A DNA stretch of 64,000 bases from an uncultured Craurococcus sp. (GTDB taxonomy: Bacteria > Pseudomonadota > Alphaproteobacteria > Acetobacterales > Acetobacteraceae). How positions within the stretch are numbered: position 1 is the first letter of the stretch; each line of letters begins with the position of its first letter. The position numbers and the translations under genes were made by a program. Positions 1 through 8,969 of the stretch are shown here, one piece after another. The notes below the pieces were generated by a model. It did no database searches and was not told the origin of the DNA. It worked only from the letters and a program-made list of their open reading frames with translations. The stretch spans positions 156,955 to 220,954 of the forward strand of contig CADCTD010000001.1 in assembly GCA_902805545.1 (NCBI GenBank). Direction: 5' to 3'.

Positions 1-91
1 GGCTTTCGCCATACCAGGCCTCGAGATTGCGGACCTCGAGCAGCGCGGCGCCGGCGGTGCCGGAGCGAGCGCGTTCCAGCGTCTCAGCCAT
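1..91 (-). CDS. livF: ABC transporter ATP-binding protein, LivF-like (5' part only)
   Basis: Only the first 30 codons lie in the window; the gene continues leftwards past base 1. The translation begins MAETLERARSG and reaches LLEVRNLEAWYGES, the usual opening of the second ATPase of branched-chain amino-acid (HAAT) importers, just before the Walker A loop. The ATG at 89-91 lies inside the end of the upstream livG-like gene (8-base overlap), so the two are translationally coupled. Such importers use two ATPases, LivG and LivF, so the partner position supports the call. No ATP-binding motif is visible in the fragment, so the name rests on context and N-terminal resemblance. Confidence 0.75.
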   Translation of the reverse strand, partial: MAETLERARSGTAGAALLEVRNLEAWYGES

Positions 92-860
92 GGGCCATCG
101 CTCCTTCGGGGGTGGCTTCGGTGCCGAGATAGGCGGCGATGACGTCGGGGTTGCGGGAAACCTCGGCGTAGTCGCCCTCGGCGAGGACGCTGCCGCGGGC
201 GAGCACGGTGATGCGGTCGCAGAGGCCTGAGACGACCTTCAGGTTGTGCTCCACGAGAAGCACGGTGCGGCCGGCGGAGACGCGCTTCACCAGCGCCACG
301 ATGCGGTCGACATCCTCATGCGCCATGCCGGCGGTGGGCTCGTCGAGCAGCATCATCGCCGGGTCCATGGCCAGCGTCGTCGCGATCTCGAGGGCGCGCT
401 TGCGGCCATAGGGCAGCTCGCCAGCCTGGATGCGGGAATAGGCAGTGAGGCCGACATCCTCGAGCAGCGCCATGGCGCGGTCGTCGAACTGCCGCAGCAG
501 GCCCTCCGAGCGCCAGAAATCGAAGCTGCCGCCGCGCTGGCGCTGCAGCGCGACCCGGACGTTCTCCAGCACGGAGAGATGCGGGAAGACGGCCGAGATC
601 TGGAAGCTGCGCACCAGGCCGAGGCGGGCGACCTCGGCCGACTTCATCCCGGTGATATCCTTGCCGTCGTAGCGGATGGTGCCGCGTGTCGGCTGAAGGA
701 ATTTCGTCAGCAGGTTGAAGCAGGTGGTCTTGCCGGCGCCGTTCGGGCCGATCAGGCCATGGATGCTGCCGCGCCGGACCTTCAGGGCGACGTCGTTCAC
801 GGCGACGAAACCCCGGAATTCCTTCGTCAGCCCCTCGGTTTCCAGGATGGAATCTGTCAC
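84..860 (-). CDS. livG: Branched-chain amino-acid type ABC transporter ATP-binding protein (LivG-like)
   Basis: ATPase of a HAAT-family importer for branched-chain amino acids or similar substrates, acting at the inner face of the cytoplasmic membrane. The 258-residue product has Walker A GPNGAGKTT near residue 40, a LivG-type signature region (LPYGRKRALEIA) in place of plain LSGGQ, Walker B MMLLDEPTAG and the switch histidine in LLVEHN. I chose the GTG at 858-860 because it gives the normal family length and N-terminus (VTDSILETEGL); an open frame runs further upstream but shows no homology. It overlaps the following livF-like gene by 8 bases. Permeases and the binding protein are outside the window, so the substrate is unknown. 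Confidence 0.9.
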   Translation of the reverse strand: MTDSILETEGLTKEFRGFVAVNDVALKVRRGSIHGLIGPNGAGKTTCFNLLTKFLQPTRGTIRYDGKDITGMKSAEVARLGLVRSFQISAVFPHLSVLENVRVALQRQRGGSFDFWRSEGLLRQFDDRAMALLEDVGLTAYSRIQAGELPYGRKRALEIATTLAMDPAMMLLDEPTAGMAHEDVDRIVALVKRVSAGRTVLLVEHNLKVVSGLCDRITVLARGSVLAEGDYAEVSRNPDVIAAYLGTEATPEGAMAHG

Positions 861-1002
861 CCGGATCGTTCTCCCCGTTGCGTCCCTAGTGCCGCCCTCG
901 TTGCGGCTAGGTATGGCCGCGCAACGCCCTATATGCAAGGGAGGCAGCGGCTTTCCGGACGTTTCTTTCGCGATATTAGCACCGGGGGGGTGGTTGCTCG
1001 GC

Positions 1003-1749
1003 TCAGCCGCGCAGGCGGAGCGCGAGCGGCGGGTCGTCGGTGGCGATGGCATCCATGCCGAGGGCGAAGCCCCGCCGGATCGTCCCCTCGTCATTGGTGC
1101 CCCAGGCACTGACGCCGAGACCGGCGGCGCGGATCGCGGCAACCGAGGCCTCGTCCCAATCGGCGATCGTGAGGCCGAGCTCCCCGGCATGGCAGGCGCG
1201 CGAGAGGGCGACGGCGCTCTCCGGCCCCATGCCGTGCCAGGAGCGGCTGCCCATCAGCAGCACCAGCCGGTGGAAGCCGCCGGCAGCGGCGGCCGCAGCG
1301 ACGGTCATCGGCTCAAAGCTCATCAGCACGGTGCGGCCGCGCATGCCGGCAGCGTCGAGCGCCGCGAGGCAGGCCGGCACGATGCCGGGATAGGGCCGGC
1401 CCGTGCCATCCGCCTTGATCTCGAGGCGGAGGATGCGCCCCGCCTGCCGCACCAGCGCCACGGTCTCGGCGAGGCCCGGCACCCCCTCCCCGCCCGTGCC
1501 CTTCAGTCGGGTCCGGCGCAGCTCGGCCATGGTCCGGGCGCGGACCGGGCCGGTGCCGTCGGTGGTGCGATCAAGCGTCGCGTCATGAATGACGGCGACC
1601 TCGCCATCAGCGGCCAGGTGGACGTCGATCTCGAGCTGCTCGGCCGGCAGGGCCAGCGCCTGGCGGAAGGCGAGCAGGCTGTTCTCCGGCCAGAGGATCG
1701 CGCCGCCGCGGTGGCTGGCGATCTCCGTCCCTATGCGTCCAGCAGCCAT
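1003..1749 (-). CDS. ugpQ: Glycerophosphodiester phosphodiesterase family protein
   Basis: Hydrolyses glycerophosphodiesters (deacylated phospholipids) to glycerol-3-phosphate and an alcohol. The 248-residue TIM-barrel protein shows the family landmarks in order: HRG with PENS near the N-terminus, EIDVHLAADGEVAVIHD with the metal-binding acidic residues, the DRTTDGTG loop, LEIKAD mid-protein and the late WGTND strand. There is no signal peptide, so it should be cytoplasmic like UgpQ. The ATG lies 19 bases inside the end of egtD, implying co-transcription with egtB-egtD. A role in ergothioneine synthesis is not implied; it is probably an operon passenger. Confidence 0.88.
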   Translation of the reverse strand: MAAGRIGTEIASHRGGAILWPENSLLAFRQALALPAEQLEIDVHLAADGEVAVIHDATLDRTTDGTGPVRARTMAELRRTRLKGTGGEGVPGLAETVALVRQAGRILRLEIKADGTGRPYPGIVPACLAALDAAGMRGRTVLMSFEPMTVAAAAAAGGFHRLVLLMGSRSWHGMGPESAVALSRACHAGELGLTIADWDEASVAAIRAAGLGVSAWGTNDEGTIRRGFALGMDAIATDDPPLALRLRG

Positions 1750-2681
1750 ACCGAAAAGAGCCCTTCCGCATCCGTCCAGGGCCGGCTTATGCGCCAGCCG
1801 GCGGCGGCGGCCAAGCCGGCGAGGCGCTCCGGCCGGTACTTGTGGCTGCTCTCGGTATGGATGGTCTCGCCCTCGGCGAAGCGGATGGTCCGGCCGGCGA
1901 GGCGCACGGATTGCGCCCGCCCGGAGACGAGATGCATCTCGACCCGCTCCAGCGCGGCATTCCAGACGGCGCGATGGCGGAAGGCGGCAATGTCGAAATC
2001 GGCACCGGCCTCGCGGTTGAGGCGGTGCAGCAGGTTGAGGTCGAAGGCGGCGGTGACGCCGGCGGCATCGTCATAGGCGGCCTCCAGCACCGCGGGTGCC
2101 TTCACCAGGTCGGCTCCGAGCAGCAGCCGCGCCCCCGCGCCGAGCGTCGTCCGTGCGCGGCGAAGGAAGGCGACAGCGCCCTCCGGCTCGAAATTGCCGA
2201 TGGTCGAGCCAGGGAAGAATCCGAGCCGCGGCGCCGTGCCGAGCCGCCCCGGCAGGGCGAAGGGCAAGGTGAAGTCGGCGACGACCGGCAGGACCGGCAG
2301 GCCGGGACAGGCGAGGGCGACGCGGCTCGCCGCGCCTTCCAGCCATTCGGGGGCGATATCGACCGGCACATAGGCGGCCGGGCGGTCGAGGCCAGCGAGC
2401 AGCAGCGCCGCCTTGGCGCCGTCGCCCGGGCCGAACTCGATGACGGCGCGGCCAGGCCCGACGGCCTCGGCGATGGAGGCGGCCTCCTCGGTCAGGATCC
2501 GCGTCTCCGTCCGGGTCGGATAGTATTCCGGCAGGCGGGTGATGGCCTCGAAAAGGCGGCAGCCCTCGGCATCGTAAAGCCACTTGCAGGGCAGCGTCTT
2601 CCGCGGGGCGGTGAGGCCGGCGAGCGCATCGGCGATGAGGGCGGCGCGCTGACCGGAGGCGGCGTCGATCGCGGCGCTCAC
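1731..2681 (-). CDS. egtD: L-histidine N-alpha-methyltransferase EgtD
   Basis: Trimethylates the alpha-amino group of histidine with SAM to make hercynine, the first committed step of ergothioneine synthesis. The 316-residue product carries the DUF2260/EgtD fold: an N-terminal part with LPCKWLYDAEGCRLFEAI and LPEYYPTRTE (typical of EgtD), the SAM loop VIEFGPGDGAK, then PGSTIGNF and a C-terminal part ending FSVWLLDA. The GTG start at 2679-2681 overlaps the egtB stop by four bases (GTGA), the usual coupling in this family. Length is normal (about 320). Adjacency to EgtB makes the assignment firm. Confidence 0.93.
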   Translation of the reverse strand: MSAAIDAASGQRAALIADALAGLTAPRKTLPCKWLYDAEGCRLFEAITRLPEYYPTRTETRILTEEAASIAEAVGPGRAVIEFGPGDGAKAALLLAGLDRPAAYVPVDIAPEWLEGAASRVALACPGLPVLPVVADFTLPFALPGRLGTAPRLGFFPGSTIGNFEPEGAVAFLRRARTTLGAGARLLLGADLVKAPAVLEAAYDDAAGVTAAFDLNLLHRLNREAGADFDIAAFRHRAVWNAALERVEMHLVSGRAQSVRLAGRTIRFAEGETIHTESSHKYRPERLAGLAAAAGWRISRPWTDAEGLFSVWLLDA

Positions 2682-3868
2682 GCCGCATCCTCCGCGAGGC
2701 GCAGGCCGGTGAACTGCCAGCGGGCATCGGGCGGGAAGAAATTGCGGTAGCCCGGCCGGACATGGCCGGGCGGCGTGGCAAGCGAGCCGCCGCGCAGCAC
2801 CATCTGCCCGATCATGAACTTGCCGTTGTACTCGCCGACCGCGCCCTCCCAGGGGCGGAAGCCGGGATAGGGGCGATAGGCGCTGCCGGTCCATTGCCAG
2901 GCGACATCGCGCGCCTGGAGGAAGCCGGGGATGTCCTGCGCCGCCTCCCATTCCGCCTCGGTCGGCAGGCGGCGGCCAGCCCAGCGGGCATAGGCCTCCG
3001 CCTCGTACCAGGAGACGTGGCGGACGGGCGCCGCGGGGTCGAGCGGACGGAGACCAGCGAGGGTGAACTGGCTCCAGCCGCCCTCACGCCGGTGCCAATG
3101 CAGCGGGGCCTGCCATTCCTCGGCCTGGGCGCGCGCCCAACCTTCGCTCATCCAGAGCATCGCGGTCCGGTAGCCGCCATCCGCCATGAAGTCGAGCCAC
3201 TCGCCATTCGTCACCAGCCGGTCGGCGATGCGGTAGGGTTCCAGCCAAACCTTGTGGCGCGGCGTCTCGTTGTCAAAGGCGAAGCCGGGGCCGGCGCTGC
3301 CGATCTCGCCGAGGCCCGCGGGCCCGTCGAGCATGCGGGCCGGGCCGGGAACGGAGGCCGGCTCGCGCCAGTCCGAATCATAGGTGGGCTGCAGCGGATT
3401 TTGCGCCAGGGCGTGCAGGATGTCGGTCAGCAGCAACTCCTGGTGTTGCTGCTCATGCTGCAGGCCAAGCTCGACCAGCGGCAGGACCTCGGCCGGCGGG
3501 TCCTCCAGCAGCCGGGCCATGGCGGCATCGACATTGGCGCGATAGGCGCCGACCTCGGCGGCGGAGGGGCGCGTCAGCATGCCGCGCTTCGGCCGGGCAT
3601 GGCGCGGGCCGGCGGCCTCGTAATAGGAGTTGAAGAGGTAGGCGAACTCCTCGCGGAAGCGACGGTGGCCCGGACGATGCGGCAGCAGCAGGAAGGTCTC
3701 GAAGAACCAGGTGACATGCGCCCGATGCCACTTCGCGGGGCTGGCATCCGGCATGGACTGGATGGTCTGGTCCTCGGGGGAGAGCGGTGCGGCGAGCTTC
3801 TCCGTATGGGCGCGAACGGCAGCATAGCGGGCGGCCAGGGCGGAGACGCCGGTATCGAGGAGGGTCAT
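2678..3868 (-). CDS. egtB: Ergothioneine biosynthesis sulfoxide synthase EgtB
   Basis: Non-haem iron enzyme that joins hercynine to a thiol donor (gamma-glutamylcysteine or cysteine) with O2. The 396-residue product has an N-terminal DinB-like domain supplying the iron ligands: HRAHVTWFFE near residue 50 and HEQQHQE near 140 (His-x3-His). The C-terminal half is a formylglycine-generating-enzyme-like domain (VTNGEWLDFM, RRLPTEAEWEAA, VLRGGSLATPPGHVRPGYRNFF). Start at the ATG 3866-3868; the open frame extends upstream without homology. It overlaps egtD by four bases. EgtA and EgtC are not adjacent, so the sulfur donor cannot be decided from this window. Confidence 0.93.
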   Translation of the reverse strand: MTLLDTGVSALAARYAAVRAHTEKLAAPLSPEDQTIQSMPDASPAKWHRAHVTWFFETFLLLPHRPGHRRFREEFAYLFNSYYEAAGPRHARPKRGMLTRPSAAEVGAYRANVDAAMARLLEDPPAEVLPLVELGLQHEQQHQELLLTDILHALAQNPLQPTYDSDWREPASVPGPARMLDGPAGLGEIGSAGPGFAFDNETPRHKVWLEPYRIADRLVTNGEWLDFMADGGYRTAMLWMSEGWARAQAEEWQAPLHWHRREGGWSQFTLAGLRPLDPAAPVRHVSWYEAEAYARWAGRRLPTEAEWEAAQDIPGFLQARDVAWQWTGSAYRPYPGFRPWEGAVGEYNGKFMIGQMVLRGGSLATPPGHVRPGYRNFFPPDARWQFTGLRLAEDAA

Positions 3869-3981
3869 CGGCCTTCGTGCTTCCTTGTCCCGCGAGCCGC
3901 TGCCGGAACGGCCGAGGGCCGGACCGGTTCCGCCGACATGGGGGCCGCGTCGCGCCTGCCCAACCGAAGATTCCCGAAAGC

Positions 3982-6252
3982 CTAACCACCTGGCGTGACG
4001 TTTTGTCGAGCGGCCTCCTCCCAGGCATGACGCAGCGCGGCGGCGAGGCCGCGGGCGAAGCGCGGGGCATCGGTGAGCGGCGAGGCCGCAACGCGCTGGC
4101 GCATCCCCCCCCGCAGGGCGGCGAGCGCCGGCAGATCCCGCGCCCGTGCGATGGCCTGGGTGACGTATGCCTCCACATCCGCCACCGCCCAATCGGCAAG
4201 GCCTACATTGCTCAGGTGGCTGAACGCATGCCGGGCACAGAAACTGTCCCCCACCATGGCGAGGACGGGCACGCCCATCCACAGCGCCTCGCAGACCGTC
4301 AATCCGCCAGTATAGGGGAAGGGATCGAGCGCGATGTCGATATCGCCATAAGCGCCCATGAGCTCGCGGTGCGGCACGCCACCCTCGAGCGCGACCCGCG
4401 CCATCGGCAGCCCGGCGGCGGCGAGGCGAGCGGCGGTGCGGGTGCGCGTCGCCAGCTCGCTGAGGCCATGGGTGCGCAGCACCAGCCGCGCCTCCGGCAG
4501 GGCGGCCAGGATGCCCGACCAGGCGGCGAGCACCGGCGCCGTCAGCTTGGCGAGGTTGTTGAAGCAGCCGAAGGTGACGGCGCCGCGGCCAAGCGCCGGC
4601 AAGGGTGCGACCGGCGGCGCATAGGGCGGCGGCGTGTAGCAGACGTAGCCGTCCGGCAGACGCAGCAGGCGCTCGGTATAGTGCGGCTCCGAGCCGGGGG
4701 GCGTCTCCCACCAGTCGGTCAGCATCCAGTCGCAGGCCGCGAGGCCGAGCGTCGAGAACTGCGCGCCGACCCATTTCACCTGCACCGGCGCCGGGCGATG
4801 CCGCAGCACGAAGGGCCGGCCGCCTTCACCATAGCCGCCGAGCTCCATCAGGATGTCGATCCCGTCCTCGGCGATCCGGGCTGCGATGGCGGCGTCGTCC
4901 AGTGGACCGACCTCGCGCCAACGGGCGCAGCGAGCGCGGAAGCGGGCGGCGAGCGGATCCGTGCGCGGCTTCAGGGAGTAGGCTGTGAGCTCGAACTCCC
5001 CCTCCGGCAGCGCCTCCAGCCCGGCGAGCGTCAGCCAGCCGACCGGATGGCGGCCCAGATTGCCCGAGAGCAGACCCAGGCGCAGGGGCCCGCCGCCCTG
5101 CCGCCGCCGGGCGACGAGCGGCGCGGCGGGCGGCAGGGCGGCATCGACCGCCTCCGCCGCGACCCGGAGCCCGGCGGCGGTGCCGCAGACCGGGTGATAG
5201 GGCAGGACGGCGACGCGGTTGACGAGAGCGGCGGCCCCTCCCCCCTGCAGCGAGGCGTCGGCGGCGGCGAGCGCCGCCTCCTGCTCGCCCAGCGTGTTCA
5301 GGGCGAGCGCCTGGTTCAGCAGCAGCGTCGGATGCGGGCCGAATTCGGCGATGGCGGCGGCGAGGACGTCGAGCATCGCCGAGTTGCGGCCGGACTTCCA
5401 CAGCACGGTCGCCAGCCGGTTATGCAGGTCGACATCGCTCGGCCGGGCGGCGATGGCGGCGCGAAGGGTTGCCTCCGCCTCCTCCTGCTGGCCGGCATCG
5501 GCGAGGGCATGGCCGAGCGGCGCCAGGATGTCCGGGGAATTCGGCGCGAGCATCCGAGCCATGCGCAGTTCGGCGAGGGCGGCGGCGGGGCGGCCGGCGG
5601 CCGCGTGCAGGGCGGCAGCGGCGAGTGACCAGCCAGCGGCGAAGGGCTCCGCCTCCGCCCGGGCGGCGATCTCGGCGAGGGCTGCCTCGGCGCCCAGCCG
5701 GGCCAGGCTCGCCTCGGCGAAGAGCTTGGCGGCGCCGGCATGGGCCGGCCGCGTGGCGAGGATGGCGGCGGCGCCGGCGGCGGCGGCTTCGGGGCGGCCT
5801 TCGGCGAGGTCGAGGCGCGCGAGGGCGAGCTTGAGCTCCGGCTCCTCCGGGTCGATGGCGTGGGCGGCGCTCAGCAGGGCGCGGCCCTCGGCCCGGTCGC
5901 CGGCCTCGATCGCCAGCGCGGCGAGAGCGGCATGGGCCGGTACATGCCGGGGGTCGCGGGCGAGGGCGGCGCGGAAGAGCGCCATGGCGCCGGCCGCGTC
6001 CTCGCGCAGCCCGGCGATGGTGCCGAGGCGGAAGGGCGGCTCCGCCTGATCCGGCAGTGCCGCCATGGCCGCCTGCAGATGCGGCTCCGCCTCAGCGAGG
6101 CGGCCAAGATCCTGCAGGGCGAGGCCCAGGTTGAGCCGTGCCCAGGCGCCCTGCACCGGGTCCGCGAGCGCGACAGTGAGCGGGGCGAGCGCGGCCTCCG
6201 GCCTGCCGGCCTGCAACGCCTCCAGCCCGGCGCGATAGGCGGACGCGCCCAT
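3982..6252 (-). CDS. TPR-containing O-GlcNAc-transferase-like (SPINDLY/OGT family) glycosyltransferase
   Basis: 756 residues: roughly the first 360 are alanine-rich tetratricopeptide repeats, followed by a GT41-type catalytic domain. Recognisable catalytic features are LLSGNLGRHPVGWL (the histidine conserved in OGT/SPINDLY), TFGCFNNLAKLTAP (the conserved nucleotide-sugar-binding lysine), DPFPYTGGLTVCEALWMGVPV and FSHLSNVGLADW. Members transfer a sugar (GlcNAc or fucose in characterised cases) to Ser/Thr of proteins. The start overlaps the stop of the preceding TPR-methyltransferase as TGATG, and flagellin plus flaF lie just upstream on the same strand, so flagellin is the most likely target (inference). 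There is no signal peptide, as expected for a cytoplasmic enzyme acting before export. Confidence 0.85.
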   Translation of the reverse strand: MGASAYRAGLEALQAGRPEAALAPLTVALADPVQGAWARLNLGLALQDLGRLAEAEPHLQAAMAALPDQAEPPFRLGTIAGLREDAAGAMALFRAALARDPRHVPAHAALAALAIEAGDRAEGRALLSAAHAIDPEEPELKLALARLDLAEGRPEAAAAGAAAILATRPAHAGAAKLFAEASLARLGAEAALAEIAARAEAEPFAAGWSLAAAALHAAAGRPAAALAELRMARMLAPNSPDILAPLGHALADAGQQEEAEATLRAAIAARPSDVDLHNRLATVLWKSGRNSAMLDVLAAAIAEFGPHPTLLLNQALALNTLGEQEAALAAADASLQGGGAAALVNRVAVLPYHPVCGTAAGLRVAAEAVDAALPPAAPLVARRRQGGGPLRLGLLSGNLGRHPVGWLTLAGLEALPEGEFELTAYSLKPRTDPLAARFRARCARWREVGPLDDAAIAARIAEDGIDILMELGGYGEGGRPFVLRHRPAPVQVKWVGAQFSTLGLAACDWMLTDWWETPPGSEPHYTERLLRLPDGYVCYTPPPYAPPVAPLPALGRGAVTFGCFNNLAKLTAPVLAAWSGILAALPEARLVLRTHGLSELATRTRTAARLAAAGLPMARVALEGGVPHRELMGAYGDIDIALDPFPYTGGLTVCEALWMGVPVLAMVGDSFCARHAFSHLSNVGLADWAVADVEAYVTQAIARARDLPALAALRGGMRQRVAASPLTDAPRFARGLAAALRHAWEEAARQNVTPGG

Positions 6253-7691
6253 CAGTGCGACGTCGGGTGGGCGAGGATCATCATTCCCTCGACCGGCTGG
6301 CTGCCATCGAGGCGGAGCAGCTCGTCACGCTGCTCGGTCACGGCGAGCCCGGCCTCGGCAAGGCAGCGGGCAACATAGTCCGGTGCGTGGGCGTAGCGGC
6401 CGGACGCGCCGAGGCGCCAGGGCTCGCCGCCCGGCGGCAGGCGCTCCAGGCTGAAGAGCAGTGCGCCATCGGGCGCCAGGGTCTCGCGGCAGAGGCGCAT
6501 CACCTCCTCCAGCCGGCCGAGATAGATGAAGACGTCGGCGGCGACGATCAGCGCATGGGGCGGCAGGCCCTCGCGCAGCGCGGCGGTGATCTCGGCCTGG
6601 CGGAGAGCCGCGTAGAGATGCTTCTGCGCCGCCTGCTCCAGCATGGCGCGGGAGAGGTCGATGCCGGTCAGCGGGCCGCCGAGCATGTCCGCGAGCACGA
6701 CGCCGACGAGGCCGGTCCCGCAGCCGAGATCGAGCACCGGGCCGAGCTTCGCCCCGCCGGCGCCGACGGCCGGCCAATGGCGCTCCACGACCCGCCGCAC
6801 CAGGCCGGGCACGCGGTAGCCGAGGGAGAGGAGCGACTGCTCGAAGCGCGGCGCATAGCCGTCGAACAGGGAGGCGACATAGCTCTCCGTCGCGCGCTCC
6901 GTCGCCTGCCCCGTCGCGGCGGCGGCGAGATGGGCGAGATAGCCGTCACCCGGCGACAGACGCGCGGCGGCGGTGAAATGCGGCCCGGCCTCGGCAAGGC
7001 GGCCCGCGCCGACCAGCGCATGGGCGAGGACGTTATGCAGCGAGCCATCGGGAATGCCGGCTCCGAGGCCCGTTTCGGCCAGCGCGATGGCGGCTGCGGT
7101 GTCGCCAGCGAGCAGCGCGTTCTGCGCCTGCAAGGCGACGAAGCGGAGGTGTTCGGGAGCCTGGCTGCGGCAGAGGGCGAATTGCTCGGCGGCGGCCTCG
7201 TGGCGGCCGGCCAGCATGAAGGCCTGGCCGAGGCGGGCCCGCAGGCCGGCATCGGCGGGATTGACGCTGACCGCCTCGCCGAGGAACCAGATCGCCTCGT
7301 CGAAGCAGCGGGCCTCGAGCAGGGCGATGCCGAGCAGGGCCTTGGCGGGAGGGTCCCATGGCGTCGCCATCACCGCTGCGGCGGCATCGTCGATGGCGCC
7401 CTTCCCTTCGCCGCGGGCAAGGCGGATGCGCGCACGGACCTGCCGGGCGGCCGACCATTCGGGGTCGGCCTCCAGGGCCCGGTCGGCGGCTGCCTCGGCC
7501 TCCGGCAAACGCTCGAGCGCAGCAAGGGCCTCCGCCTGCAGCAGCGCCGCGGCAGGGGCGAGGCCGGGCAGGCGGCCAAGCCGGTCGACCATCGGCAGCG
7601 CCTCCTCCGGCCGGCGGTCCTGCAGGAGTTGGCGGGCGCCAGCATGGAGGCGGGCACCGAGGAGCGCAGCGGGCGCGGCGGCAATGGTCAT
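6252..7691 (-). CDS. TPR-repeat protein with C-terminal SAM-dependent methyltransferase domain
   Basis: 479 residues. The first about 290 are TPR-like repeats rich in alanine; the C-terminal part is a class I methyltransferase with motif I LDLGCGTGLVGVVLADM, the acidic GIDLSRAML strand, AADVFIYLGRLEEVM and LLFSLE. It resembles methyltransferases that pair TPRs with a ubiquinone/NodS-like catalytic domain. It starts 12 bases downstream of flaF and overlaps the OGT-like gene by one base, so all three are one transcription unit behind flagellin. Probable role: methylating flagellin or its glycan (inference). A purely metabolic role on a small molecule cannot be excluded. Confidence 0.8.
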   Translation of the reverse strand: MTIAAAPAALLGARLHAGARQLLQDRRPEEALPMVDRLGRLPGLAPAAALLQAEALAALERLPEAEAAADRALEADPEWSAARQVRARIRLARGEGKGAIDDAAAAVMATPWDPPAKALLGIALLEARCFDEAIWFLGEAVSVNPADAGLRARLGQAFMLAGRHEAAAEQFALCRSQAPEHLRFVALQAQNALLAGDTAAAIALAETGLGAGIPDGSLHNVLAHALVGAGRLAEAGPHFTAAARLSPGDGYLAHLAAAATGQATERATESYVASLFDGYAPRFEQSLLSLGYRVPGLVRRVVERHWPAVGAGGAKLGPVLDLGCGTGLVGVVLADMLGGPLTGIDLSRAMLEQAAQKHLYAALRQAEITAALREGLPPHALIVAADVFIYLGRLEEVMRLCRETLAPDGALLFSLERLPPGGEPWRLGASGRYAHAPDYVARCLAEAGLAVTEQRDELLRLDGSQPVEGMMILAHPTSH

Positions 7692-7703
7692 CGTGGCTCT
7701 CCC

Positions 7704-8051
7704 TCAGCGCCAGAGGGCGGCAGCGAAGTGGTCGTTCATCTCGGCTACGAAGCCGAGATCGGGCTCCTCCCTGCCGCATTCGCGCAGCACCGCGATGGCG
7801 ACGCCGGCGATGCTCGCGCGCAGCTCGGCCGGCAGGGCATTGGTCGGATCGATCACCGCACCCTGCACCGCATCCCAGAGGCGGCGGTTGTCTGCAAGGG
7901 CGCGGGCGCGGGCGAGCGGGCCACCATCGCGGCTCTCGCGGATGGCGCGGTTGGCGCGGGCGAAGACCTCGGCCTCCATCTGCCGCGTCGAGAGGCGACG
8001 GCGATAGGCGGCGGCGCCGCGATTGGCCTGGGTCTCGGTCTCGGGGGTCAT
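7704..8051 (-). CDS. flaF: Flagellar biosynthesis regulator FlaF
   Basis: FlaF is an alphaproteobacterial cytoplasmic protein needed for flagellin synthesis or secretion, working opposite FlbT. The 115-residue product matches family length and style: the N-terminal AAAYRRR segment, then RRLWDAVQGAVIDPTNALPAELRASI, and a C-terminal FVAEMNDHFAAALW helix. It sits 72 bases downstream of flagellin on the same strand, its usual position. flbT is not in the window. The ATG at 8049-8051 is preceded by a GGAAGGA-type ribosome binding site. Confidence 0.88.
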   Translation of the reverse strand: MTPETETQANRGAAAYRRRLSTRQMEAEVFARANRAIRESRDGGPLARARALADNRRLWDAVQGAVIDPTNALPAELRASIAGVAIAVLRECGREEPDLGFVAEMNDHFAAALWR

Positions 8052-8123
8052 GCGCAGCGTTCCTTCCTGGAGGGGTGCGCGGTCTCAGCCAATGGCCGGC
8101 CTCCTGCCGGCCTGGCCGCCGCC

Positions 8124-8969
8124 TTAGCGGAACAGGCTCAGCAGCGTCTGCGGTGCCTGGTTGGCGATGGAGAGTGCCTGGGTGCCGAGCTGCTGGCGGA
8201 TCTGCAGCGATTGCAGCGTCGCCGACTCCTTCGCCAGGTCGGCATCGACCAGCGCGCCGATGCCGGCCTGCTGCGCGTCGATCTTCGCCTTGTTGTAGTT
8301 GATCTGGCTGTCGATGAAGTTCGAATAGCTGCCGAAGTTGTTGAGCTGGCTCAGCGTGTTGGTGATGGCCTTGGAGACGGCGCCGCCCTTGGTCAGGGCG
8401 TTGGAGGCATCGCTCCGGCTCCAGGCATTGGCGCCGGAGACCAGGTTGTAGATGTTGGCCATCCCGCTGTAGCTGTTGAAGCTGTAGGTGTCGCCCTTGC
8501 CGTTGCGCACCACCTTGTTGCTGGCGGCGGGCGGGGGCGTCGCCGACTCGTTCAGCACGTTGGTGCCGTTGTAGGTGGCGTCCTTGATGAAGGACTGGAT
8601 GTTGTTCGTCAGCTCCTTCACCTGGGCCTTGTACTGGTCCCGCTGCTCGGCGGAGATGCTGCCATCGGCCATCTTCACCGTCACCGTCTGCAGCTTCTGC
8701 AGCGTATCGGAGACGTTCTGCAGGCTTGCGGAGGTGACGTCGATCAGCCCCTTGGCACCGCCGAGCTGCTCATTGGCGGAGGTATTGGCCGCGACCTCGC
8801 CCCGCACGCGCTCGGCGACGGCATAGGCAGCGCCGTCGTCCTTGGCGTCCGCGACGCGGTAGCCGGTGGAGATGCGCTTCTGCGTGACGGCGAGCGCCTC
8901 GGCGGTGTTGTTGAAGGAGGCCAGCGCCACCTGGGCGCCGGCGTTGGTGATGACGGAGTTCAGCGGCAT
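8124..8969 (-). CDS. fliC: Flagellin
   Basis: Structural subunit of the flagellar filament, exported by the flagellar type III system. The 281-residue protein has the conserved N-terminal D0/D1 helices (NTAEALAVTQKRISTGYRV, then DDGAAYAVAERVRGEV) and the C-terminal D0 helix ending QQLGTQALSIANQAPQTLLSLF. The central variable region is short (about residues 145-200) and rich in Ser, Asn and Thr, offering possible O-glycosylation sites. Start ATG at 8967-8969 with an upstream AGAGGG site. I saw no convincing sigma-54 (-24/-12) or sigma-28 promoter in the 106 bases upstream. Confidence 0.95.
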   Translation of the reverse strand: MPLNSVITNAGAQVALASFNNTAEALAVTQKRISTGYRVADAKDDGAAYAVAERVRGEVAANTSANEQLGGAKGLIDVTSASLQNVSDTLQKLQTVTVKMADGSISAEQRDQYKAQVKELTNNIQSFIKDATYNGTNVLNESATPPPAASNKVVRNGKGDTYSFNSYSGMANIYNLVSGANAWSRSDASNALTKGGAVSKAITNTLSQLNNFGSYSNFIDSQINYNKAKIDAQQAGIGALVDADLAKESATLQSLQIRQQLGTQALSIANQAPQTLLSLFR

